Below are positions 1-5,710 of a stretch of DNA of 5,710 nt, piece by piece; position 1 is the stretch's first letter; every line of letters starts with the position of its first letter. Made by a program: the position numbers and the translations under genes. Source of the stretch: Bacteroidales bacterium UBA4621 (GTDB taxonomy: Bacteria > Bacteroidota > Bacteroidia > Bacteroidales > Paludibacteraceae); the NCBI GenBank assembly GCA_002387325.1, contig DGIN01000033.1:1-5710 (forward strand), written 5' to 3'. The notes under the pieces were generated by a model. That model ran no database searches and was not told where the DNA came from. It saw only the letters and a list, made by a program, of their open reading frames with translations.

Positions 1-37
1 GCAAGTAATCGTTAACATCAAGAAATAATAATATATT

Positions 38-2338
38 ATGAAGTCCTATAAATTAGTCTTGCTACTGAGCCTCTCCGCTCTGTTATTGTCTTGCCAACCT
101 CAAGACTCCACTGAACAGCAAATCGACCGTCTCCTTGCGCAGATGACTCTCGAAGAGAAGATTGGTCAGATGACCCAGGTCTGTGGCGGTTGGATATCCG
201 ATGACCTTGAGAATCAGGTGCGCAATGGCGCAGGTTCTATGCTCAATAGCGTGGGTGCAGAGGCTAACCACTACCAGCGTATTGCTGTCGAAGAGACACG
301 TCTCGGTATCCCTATGATCTTTGCACGCGACATCATTCACGGCTTCCATACTATCTATCCTATTCCGCTCGGTCAGGCGGCTACTTTCGACCCCGCTTTG
401 GTGGAAGAGGCGGCCCGTCTCACTGCCGATGAGGCTATCCAAGCAGGTCTTCGCTGGACGTTCTCCCCTATGGTTGATGTCTCGCGCGACCCACGCTGGG
501 GACGTGTCGCCGAGGGCTATGGCGAGGACACGTATCTCACCTCGGTTATGGGTGCCGCTTGTGTCCGTGGTTACCAGTATTCCGACAGCACAAGCGACCA
601 AATCCGCCTTGCCGCCTGCGTCAAGCACTTCGCCGGCTATGGCGCAAGTGAGGGCGGACGCGACTACAACACCACGTGGATTCCCGAGGTGCAACTCCGT
701 GAGACCTATCTCCCGCCTTTCAAAGCAGCCATTGATGCGGGTAGTGCCACTATCATGTGTTCTTTCAACGACATCAACGGCGTACCCGCGTCGGCGAACC
801 GTCATCTCAATGTGGACATCCTCCGCAACGAGTGGCACTACGATGGTATGCTTGTGTCCGACTGGGCGTCGTCGGCGAATATGATTGCCCACGGCAACTG
901 TGCCGACCTCAAAGAGGCTACGCTCCTCAGTATCAATGCCCAAATGGAGATGGATATGGAGGGACACGGCTATCCGTGGCATCTCAAAGAACTTGTCGAA
1001 AGCGGCAAGGTCAGCGAGGAGCAAATCAATGCCTGCGTGCGCGATATCCTTCGTCTCAAGTTCCGTCTCGGCTTGTTCGACAACCCCTATTGTGCTGTCG
1101 ATACTCCCGCCTGTTTCACCCCCGCCGCCCTCTCCGCCGCCCAACGTGCCGCCGAAGAATCCGCCGTCCTTCTCAAAAACAACGGCATTCTTCCTCTCTC
1201 AACTCCCAACTCTCAACTGCACTCAACACTCAACACTCAACGCTCAACTATCCTCATCTGCGGTCCTCTCGCTAATTCTCAGCACGACCAGAACGGCACT
1301 TGGTGCTTCGACAAGGTCGATTCGATGACTATCACCCCGCTGATGGCTTTCCGTGCATTGGCAAAAGAGGGCAAAATCCGTCTCATCGAGCAGACCGGCA
1401 AGCACTGGTCGCGTGAGGTCAGCCCGAGCAACATAAAAGAGTTAGTTCAAAAGGCAAAGCAAGCCGACATTATTCTTTATTTCGGCGGCGAGGAAAGTAT
1501 TCTTTCCGGCGAAGCCCGCTGCCGTGCCCATCTCAACCTCCCCGGTGACCAAACTGCCCAGTTGAAAGCCCTCAAAGCCACAGGCAAACCCCTCGTCCTC
1601 ACCGTTCTGGCAGGGCGTCCGCTCTGTATCGGCGAGGAAACCGCTCTTGCAGACGCAGTCCTCTATGCTTTCCATGGCGGCACTATGCAAGGCCCCGCAT
1701 TGGCTAACATCCTCACGGGCGTAGTCGCACCCTCCGGACGCCTGCCGATGACCTTCCCGCAAGCCGTAGGGCAAATCCCTATGTACTACAACAAGAAGAA
1801 CACCGGCCGCCCCACCTCGCACCCTGTCCTTATCGACCAAATACCCGTCGGCGCACCGCAGTTCTCCCTCGGCGAATCCAGTTACTGGCTCGAGTATGGC
1901 GACCAACCGCTCTTCCCCTTCGGCTACGGACTCACCTACACCACCTTTGAATACAGCCCCGTCGTCCTCTCCGACACTGTTCTGCATATAGGCAAGCCGC
2001 AGGCTCTTACCGCCACTTGCACTATCCGCAATACGGGCAACACCGATGCCGTCGCTGTGCCGCAACTCTATATCCGTGACCTCGTCGGCTCGCTCACACG
2101 CCCCGTGCGCGAACTCAAAGGCTTCGACCGCATCGCTATCCCCGCAGGTGAAAGCCGCGACATCTCGTTCACACTCACCGAGGACGACCTCGCCTACTGG
2201 CACCTCGCTTCTGGCATCACCCTCGGTGCCGACGGTGCCTACACACGCTCCGCCGAACCGGGCGACTTCCTCCTCTGGATAGCCCCCTCTTCCTCCGAAG
2301 GCACACCCGTCCGTTTCACATTGACCAATGAATTATAA
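38..2338 (+). CDS. bglX: Glycoside hydrolase family 3 lipoprotein, BglX-type beta-glucosidase
   Basis: Predicted exo-acting beta-glucosidase (possibly also beta-xylosidase) that releases terminal sugars from beta-linked oligosaccharides. The 766-aa length is usual for the BglX type. The N-terminus is a lipoprotein signal with lipobox LLLSC (Cys19), so it should be membrane-anchored, facing the periplasm or the cell surface. The GH3 barrel begins near residue 29 (MTLEEKIGQM) and contains RDIIHG (Asp98), DPRWGR (151-156), KHFAGYG (196-202) and LVSDW, whose Asp275 is the expected catalytic nucleophile. The second alpha/beta domain runs from about 405 to 620; Glu492 in the SGEARCR segment is the likely acid/base by position. 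FGYGLTYT (628-635) leads into a C-terminal Fn3-like domain (about 655-745). Residues 387-404 are a low-complexity insert encoded by a heptanucleotide repeat. The ATG at 38 is chosen because the signal peptide follows directly; its leader is AT-rich with no Shine-Dalgarno. The family call is firm; the exact substrate and the gene symbol are less certain. Confidence 0.93.
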   Translation: MKSYKLVLLLSLSALLLSCQPQDSTEQQIDRLLAQMTLEEKIGQMTQVCGGWISDDLENQVRNGAGSMLNSVGAEANHYQRIAVEETRLGIPMIFARDIIHGFHTIYPIPLGQAATFDPALVEEAARLTADEAIQAGLRWTFSPMVDVSRDPRWGRVAEGYGEDTYLTSVMGAACVRGYQYSDSTSDQIRLAACVKHFAGYGASEGGRDYNTTWIPEVQLRETYLPPFKAAIDAGSATIMCSFNDINGVPASANRHLNVDILRNEWHYDGMLVSDWASSANMIAHGNCADLKEATLLSINAQMEMDMEGHGYPWHLKELVESGKVSEEQINACVRDILRLKFRLGLFDNPYCAVDTPACFTPAALSAAQRAAEESAVLLKNNGILPLSTPNSQLHSTLNTQRSTILICGPLANSQHDQNGTWCFDKVDSMTITPLMAFRALAKEGKIRLIEQTGKHWSREVSPSNIKELVQKAKQADIILYFGGEESILSGEARCRAHLNLPGDQTAQLKALKATGKPLVLTVLAGRPLCIGEETALADAVLYAFHGGTMQGPALANILTGVVAPSGRLPMTFPQAVGQIPMYYNKKNTGRPTSHPVLIDQIPVGAPQFSLGESSYWLEYGDQPLFPFGYGLTYTTFEYSPVVLSDTVLHIGKPQALTATCTIRNTGNTDAVAVPQLYIRDLVGSLTRPVRELKGFDRIAIPAGESRDISFTLTEDDLAYWHLASGITLGADGAYTRSAEPGDFLLWIAPSSSEGTPVRFTLTNEL
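1196..1249 (+). repeat. Degenerate heptanucleotide tandem repeat inside the GH3 gene
   Basis: About seven copies of a 7-base unit are visible: CTCTCAA, CTCCCAA, CTCTCAA, a 5-base remnant CTGCA, then CTCAACA twice, CTCAACG and CTCAACT. The tract encodes a Ser/Thr/Asn/Gln-rich stretch (residues 387-404, with S-Q-L and T-L-N-T-Q steps) between the conserved 'NNGILPL' end of the barrel-domain linker and the first strand of the second domain (ILICGPLA). Related BglX proteins, as I recall them, have only a few residues here. Similar CTCAACT-type repeats occur scattered in Bacteroidales genomes. The reading frame stays open across it. Confidence 0.85.
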
Positions 2339-2373
2339 ACAAACAAATTTACTAACCATAAAAATTAAGTCTT
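2339..2373 (+). other. Short intergenic spacer between genes 1 and 2
   Basis: A 35-bp AT-rich spacer with no hairpin and no Shine-Dalgarno-like purine run before the ATG at 2374. A-rich leaders without a Shine-Dalgarno are usual in Bacteroidetes. The short gap and lack of a terminator support co-transcription of the GH3 gene and the downstream secreted protein. Confidence 0.6.
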
Positions 2374-3729
2374 ATGAAAAAAATCTTTTCTTTTATTGCT
2401 ACGGCATTATTGTCTGTATCAATGTTTGCAGCAACTCAGTATTGCAAAGAACCGCTCGAAGCAGCAGATGGAACAGCCTTACTTTCCCTTAAACACGTAT
2501 CCGGAAATTCCTATGAGGTAGAACTGATCGCACAAGGAGAATTGGTATTTACCGCAGCCTTCAACATTGGTTGCGGTGTCAATCAAACGGAAGGTGCTGG
2601 CATTAATTTCGAGAAGGAGAATTGGCTAATATCTTCAGATGGTACAACGGCTACTTACGAATTTACGACTGCTTCAGAAAGTTCTGTACCTACTAATCTG
2701 TATGGCAACTATATTTGCTTCCAAAAAACTGGAGGTACTGCTCGGGATTTGGTTGAATTCAATCTGGCAGCAATCACCGACATCGACTGGACGGCGAATT
2801 GTGCAGAAGGTCCTGCCGATGAAGAGGCACCTGTAATGGGTACGGCTACGTTTGTATCGGCTACTTATTCCTCCATTACATTAGCGGTAACTGCTACTGA
2901 TAATGTAGCAGTAAAGCGTTACCATGTTGTTGCAAATGGAGTGGACAAAGATTTTACGCCCAACAACGGAAATATCGTTATCACGGGTCTTACGGCTGGT
3001 ACTACCTATGCCTTTGTTGTTACCGCCAAAGATGCGGCAGGCAATGTCTCTGCTAATTCGGCTACGGTAACAGATGTAAAGACATTGGATTACCCTGCTG
3101 CTCCTGCTGCCCCGATTCATAACCAAGCAAATGTCCGTTCTATCTATTCGGATACTTACACATCTGCGTTGGCACACGATTTCAGCAAAAACTCATGGAG
3201 TGGTATTAAATATGAGGAAATAACGCTTGATGAAAACAACCATTATCTTCTCTATACTGTCACATCTACTTGGATAGCATGGGGAAGCGACGGGGACGGC
3301 AACGATGCTATTATTGCCGCTGACGGTTTCAATGATGGTACCAACAAAGGTCTGGACTTGTCTGCAATGGATTATTTGCACGTAGATATGTTTGTTGATG
3401 CCGATTTCGTTTCTGGCACAATGACATTTAATGACGAGCGTTTGGCAGAACTTGGAGCAATCAAAGGGGGAGAATGGAACTCTCTCAATTTGCCTTTGAA
3501 CACATTGGATGCAGACAAGCGCACCAATTTGCGTTGGATGAAATTTGAGGGATTCATTGGTGTGAGTATGGTAATTATAGACAATGTTTATGCATGGAAG
3601 GATGGAACTTCTACATCAATTATGGATGTAAACACCCTTCCCGAGACAACGAAGACCATCATTGACGGACAACTCATCATCATCCGCGATGGCATCCGCT
3701 ACAATGCACAAGGGCAAGTGATTGAGTAA
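2374..3729 (+). CDS. Secreted multidomain protein: TQYC module, Fn3 domain, putative carbohydrate-binding domain, C-terminal tail
   Basis: A 451-aa exported protein with no recognisable catalytic domain. A Sec signal peptide (MKKIFSF, then a hydrophobic core) probably ends at FAA before Thr21. Residues 21-143 form a module starting TQYC and ending DIDWTANC; the same module starts the protein encoded from 4011. Residues about 151-238 are a fibronectin type III domain (ITLAVTATDN, ITGLTAGTTYAFVVTAKDAAGNVS). Residues about 245-409 (HNQANVRSIYSD, LDLSAMDYLHVDMF, WNSLNLPL, IIDNVYAWK) resemble a beta-sandwich domain often attached to Bacteroidetes glycoside hydrolases, probably carbohydrate-binding. 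After a linker, residues about 428-451 (IDGQLIIIRDG, then RYNAQGQVIE) match a tail common on Bacteroidales secreted proteins, possibly a type IX secretion sorting signal. The likely role is surface or extracellular glycan binding together with the GH3 enzyme 35 bp upstream. The gene is clearly less GC-rich than the GH3 gene. Domain order is confident; the ligand and export route are inferred. Confidence 0.85.
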   Translation: MKKIFSFIATALLSVSMFAATQYCKEPLEAADGTALLSLKHVSGNSYEVELIAQGELVFTAAFNIGCGVNQTEGAGINFEKENWLISSDGTTATYEFTTASESSVPTNLYGNYICFQKTGGTARDLVEFNLAAITDIDWTANCAEGPADEEAPVMGTATFVSATYSSITLAVTATDNVAVKRYHVVANGVDKDFTPNNGNIVITGLTAGTTYAFVVTAKDAAGNVSANSATVTDVKTLDYPAAPAAPIHNQANVRSIYSDTYTSALAHDFSKNSWSGIKYEEITLDENNHYLLYTVTSTWIAWGSDGDGNDAIIAADGFNDGTNKGLDLSAMDYLHVDMFVDADFVSGTMTFNDERLAELGAIKGGEWNSLNLPLNTLDADKRTNLRWMKFEGFIGVSMVIIDNVYAWKDGTSTSIMDVNTLPETTKTIIDGQLIIIRDGIRYNAQGQVIE

Positions 3730-3761
3730 TCTCTGCTTGACCAATCTGAATAAACTATCTC

Positions 3762-3806
3762 GTATTGTTGGCAGCAGGTGCTGCCTGCTGCCAACAATAC
3801 TTTCTT
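3762..3806 (+). terminator. Strong intrinsic terminator-like hairpin after gene 2
   Basis: A perfect inverted repeat: left arm 3762-3778 (GTATTGTTGGCAGCAGG), 5-base loop TGCTG, right arm 3784-3800, followed by the T-rich TTTCTT and further AT-rich bases. It begins 32 bp after the stop of the secreted-protein gene. The 17-bp stem with a GC-rich top fits a Rho-independent terminator for the gene 1-2 unit, although the T tract is interrupted. The symmetry means it could also act on transcripts from the other strand. Confidence 0.75.
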
Positions 3807-3857
3807 ATAATTCTTAAAATAACATCAGTTCGATATAAGCAGATTGTCTTATGTTTC

Positions 3858-3868
3858 CGCCGTAGGCG
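3858..3868. repeat. Small GC-rich inverted repeat in the leader of gene 3
   Basis: CGCC-GTA-GGCG, a 4-bp stem with a 3-base loop, set in AT-rich sequence. It is short and could be chance, but it is one of two similar GC islands between the terminator and the next gene. Confidence 0.35.
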
Positions 3869-3921
3869 AATAAAATTTAGGGCAATTTATGGATGTAAAG
3901 ACAAATATCTATTTCGATTTC

Positions 3922-3938
3922 TTGCCGCTCTGCGGCAA
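3922..3938. repeat. GC-rich inverted repeat in the leader of gene 3
   Basis: TTGCCGC-TCT-GCGGCAA, a perfect 7-bp stem with a 3-base loop about 70 bp before the ATG at 4011. It is followed by AAGGAG and the T-rich TTTCTTGTTT, so it could be a weak terminator or attenuator, an RNA leader element, or a dispersed intergenic repeat. The sequence alone does not decide which. Confidence 0.5.
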
Positions 3939-4010
3939 AGGAGTTTCTTGTTTCGAACTCACGTTAAATAAAATGCAACCTTGAATCCCGTATCTAGTTA
4001 TCAACTATCT

Positions 4011-5710
4011 ATGAAAACGCACATTTCTCGACCTCTGCTTGCCTTCTTGTTTTTGTGGCTGAATATGTTTGCTGTTTCTGCCACGCAGTATTGCCGTTCC
4101 CTACTGACATCCGGAGAGAACTCGATTTATCTTACGTGTGAAAAAACATCCGATGACGTATATACGCTTACTATCGAAGCGGATAATACGGTTACCTTGT
4201 CGGGTTTGGGCGGTTCTTTCTGTCATATCAATGGTAGTTCTGATCAAAACTTGGAATTACGTACCGTTCAGACTGTCAGCAACAATACCATCACTTGCAA
4301 AATCCAATCTACATCAGCACCGCAGTTCTATACTCCCCTCTATGTCTTGATGCCGGGTGAGGTTACCTTTCCTTTTCCTTCTGATATAGAATGGGGTACG
4401 TGCGGTGATACCCCCGACCTTCCTTTCGACCCGACTGCCAACTTGGCACTTGGCAAAACCGCGGTAGCGGGCTTCGGGGACAACCCTACCTATGCGAATA
4501 ACGGCAATTACCGCGACCGTTGGGGTTCCAATGGTGCCGCAAAAGACTATAGTCAGGACTGGTGGTATGTCGATCTCGGCAACTATTACCATCTCAATAA
4601 AATAGAAATCTATTGGGAGAATGCCTATTCTTCTAATTTTGTCATACAGGGGGCGAAGACCCTGCCTGCCGATGTGGCGGACGATAACCTTTGGCAGACG
4701 CTCTACGCTTTTGAGGGCGAACCCAAACACACAAATCTGCCTGATAAGGTCGAGGCTGACGCCAAGAACGAATATACCGTAGCGGGGGTGGCGCGTTATG
4801 TGCGTATCAAATCGTATAAAAACTCTGAAAATAATGCCTATGGAATGAGTATGTGGGAATTCCGTGTGTTTGGCATCGGTGTTTCCGAAGCCGGCGAGAT
4901 TGTACCCGATATGGTCTCGGCGAAAATCCTTTCGGTTGACCAACTGCAAGGGAGCGTAACGCTTGAACTCAAAGCCACCAAGACAAAAGATGGCGTTACA
5001 TCGGATATTCATACCTTCCGCCTGCGCAATACGCTGACGGGCAAGGTGCGTTTCGCTACTACGGATGATAACTACCGCGTTACTTTTACCGACCTTACTC
5101 CTTGTGCCGATTACAAAGTGGATGTCTGGGCGGTGGACTATGTCGAATCGGATAATGCGGAGCATATCGAGTTTGAGGCGCCTGCCGGCAATATGGCATT
5201 GAGGCGTGAGTGTACCGCTGGTTTTACGGAGGGGGACAACTATGCTAAAAACGCGGTGGATGGCAGTTCCACTACCCGTTGGAGCAGTTATGGTGCGTCT
5301 CCCGGACAGGCGTGGTGGCAGGTGGATTTGGCTGAGGTCAGATCCATAGATTCCATCCGTGTGGACTATCAGGCGAACTGGGTGGACGGATATGAAATTC
5401 TGACATCGCTGGATAATAGCAGTTGGTCGCCGTTGCTCGTAAGCGATACGCCGCCTGCCTTGGGGCATAATTGCTACGCTACATCTGCTATCGGACGCTA
5501 TCTGCGTATGCAGCCCCAAACGGGAGAAAATACCCGCCACAACTGGTCGTTCTATACTTTCGAGGTCTATGGCGATTGTACCTACGACGACAAACCGCGG
5601 ATGATCTTTGCCTCTTTCGAGAGTGCTACAACCTCTACTGCTGAAATCCGCGTCAGTGCTACCGATGCCGTAACGCCTTTTGCTGACCTTACATACGAGT
5701 GTATCCTTAC
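4011..5710 (+). CDS. Secreted protein with TQYC module and two discoidin (F5/8 type C) domains, 3' end outside the window
   Basis: The frame is open from the ATG at 4011 to the window edge, giving 566 complete codons and no stop, so the protein is C-terminally incomplete here. A signal peptide (MKTHISRPLL, hydrophobic core, then FAVSA) probably ends before Thr25. Residues 25-131 are the TQYC module, ending DIEWGTC, as in the protein encoded from 2374. Residues about 143-288 form a discoidin/F5-8 type C domain (NLALGKTA, RWGSNG, DWWYVDLG, ARYVRIKSY, WEFRVFG). Residues about 303-391 look Fn3-like (TFRLRN, FTDLTPCADYKVDVWAVD). Residues about 395-521 are a second discoidin domain (NMALRREC, VDGSSTTRWSS, AWWQVDLA, GRYLRM, FEVYG). 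From about 528 another Fn3-like stretch begins and is cut off. Such domains usually bind galactose-type sugars or surface glycans, so an adhesin or glycan-binding role is likely; a catalytic or sorting domain may lie beyond the window. The strong hairpin upstream suggests its own promoter. Confidence 0.88.
   Translation, partial: MKTHISRPLLAFLFLWLNMFAVSATQYCRSLLTSGENSIYLTCEKTSDDVYTLTIEADNTVTLSGLGGSFCHINGSSDQNLELRTVQTVSNNTITCKIQSTSAPQFYTPLYVLMPGEVTFPFPSDIEWGTCGDTPDLPFDPTANLALGKTAVAGFGDNPTYANNGNYRDRWGSNGAAKDYSQDWWYVDLGNYYHLNKIEIYWENAYSSNFVIQGAKTLPADVADDNLWQTLYAFEGEPKHTNLPDKVEADAKNEYTVAGVARYVRIKSYKNSENNAYGMSMWEFRVFGIGVSEAGEIVPDMVSAKILSVDQLQGSVTLELKATKTKDGVTSDIHTFRLRNTLTGKVRFATTDDNYRVTFTDLTPCADYKVDVWAVDYVESDNAEHIEFEAPAGNMALRRECTAGFTEGDNYAKNAVDGSSTTRWSSYGASPGQAWWQVDLAEVRSIDSIRVDYQANWVDGYEILTSLDNSSWSPLLVSDTPPALGHNCYATSAIGRYLRMQPQTGENTRHNWSFYTFEVYGDCTYDDKPRMIFASFESATTSTAEIRVSATDAVTPFADLTYECIL

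Larger units (their letters stand above)
3730..4010. other. Intergenic region between the two secreted-protein genes
   Basis: This 281-bp stretch holds the strong hairpin at 3762-3800 and two small GC-rich hairpins (3858-3868 and 3922-3938). A 5-bp inverted repeat (TAGTT-ATC-AACTA, 3995-4007) lies just before the ATG at 4011. The rest is AT-rich. The promoter of gene 3 should lie between about 3801 and 4000, but I could not find a convincing match to the Bacteroides -33 TTTG / -7 TAnnTTTG pattern. The 68-codon open frame here crosses the terminator and is not credible as a gene. Confidence 0.6.

Noticed and set aside
1..37. Possible promoter upstream of the GH3 gene
   Set aside because: Only 37 bases are visible. 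They are AT-rich, but no -33/-7 pair can be placed, and the gene may belong to an operon that starts outside the window.
83..1144. 353-codon open frame on the minus strand opposite the GH3 gene
   Set aside because: It is antisense to a well-supported GH3 domain with intact motifs. Long antisense frames are expected opposite GC-rich, C-ending codons, and its translation matches no family I recognise.
321..1328. Three overlapping plus-strand open frames inside the GH3 gene
   Set aside because: Their Arg/Ser/Pro-rich translations are typical of shifted reading of a GC-rich gene; the GH3 frame is intact throughout.
1442..2203. 253-codon open frame on the minus strand opposite the end of the GH3 gene
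   Set aside because: Shadow of the GH3 coding frame for the same reason; no signal peptide or recognisable motif.
3765..3971. 68-codon open frame in the intergenic region
   Set aside because: It begins inside the terminator hairpin, crosses both small GC hairpins and has a Cys/Arg/Phe-rich product unlike a real protein.
4314..5540. 408-codon open frame on the minus strand opposite gene 3
   Set aside because: The plus-strand frame encodes two discoidin domains with hallmark WW-VDL motifs and a signal peptide. The minus-strand product is rich in Arg, Ile and His and has no recognisable domain.

Overview
The window looks like chromosomal DNA from an uncultured gut- or rumen-type member of the Bacteroidales. 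Three things suggest this. Translation starts lie in AT-rich leaders with no Shine-Dalgarno sequence. All three proteins are exported and built for polysaccharide use. The second protein ends in a short tail typical of Bacteroidales secreted proteins. No rRNA, tRNA, CRISPR array, transposase or phage gene was found.

Layout, all on the plus strand: (1) 38-2338, a complete glycoside hydrolase family 3 lipoprotein of the BglX beta-glucosidase type; (2) 2374-3729, a complete secreted multidomain protein with an N-terminal 'TQYC' module, a fibronectin type III domain, a jelly-roll-like putative carbohydrate-binding domain and a C-terminal tail; (3) a 281-bp intergenic stretch (3730-4010) with a strong perfect hairpin just after gene 2 and small GC-rich hairpins nearer gene 3; (4) 4011 to the window end, an open reading frame that runs off the edge. 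It encodes another secreted protein with the same N-terminal TQYC module, two discoidin (F5/8 type C) domains and an Fn3-like domain between them.

Genes 1 and 2 are only 35 bp apart with no terminator between them, so they are probably co-transcribed. The hairpin after gene 2 probably ends that unit, and gene 3 probably has its own promoter. A reasonable reading is a small glycan-use locus: the GH3 enzyme trims oligosaccharides to monosaccharides, while the two exported non-catalytic proteins bind glycan or cell surfaces. No SusC/SusD pair, sensor or transporter is visible, so calling it a polysaccharide utilization locus is only inference.

The most notable sequence features are a degenerate heptanucleotide repeat tract (CTCAACA-like) embedded in frame in the GH3 gene at the junction of its two catalytic domains, the N-terminal module shared by the two neighbouring secreted proteins, and a sharp drop in GC content from gene 1 to gene 2. 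I see no clear evidence of a wholly new biological system.
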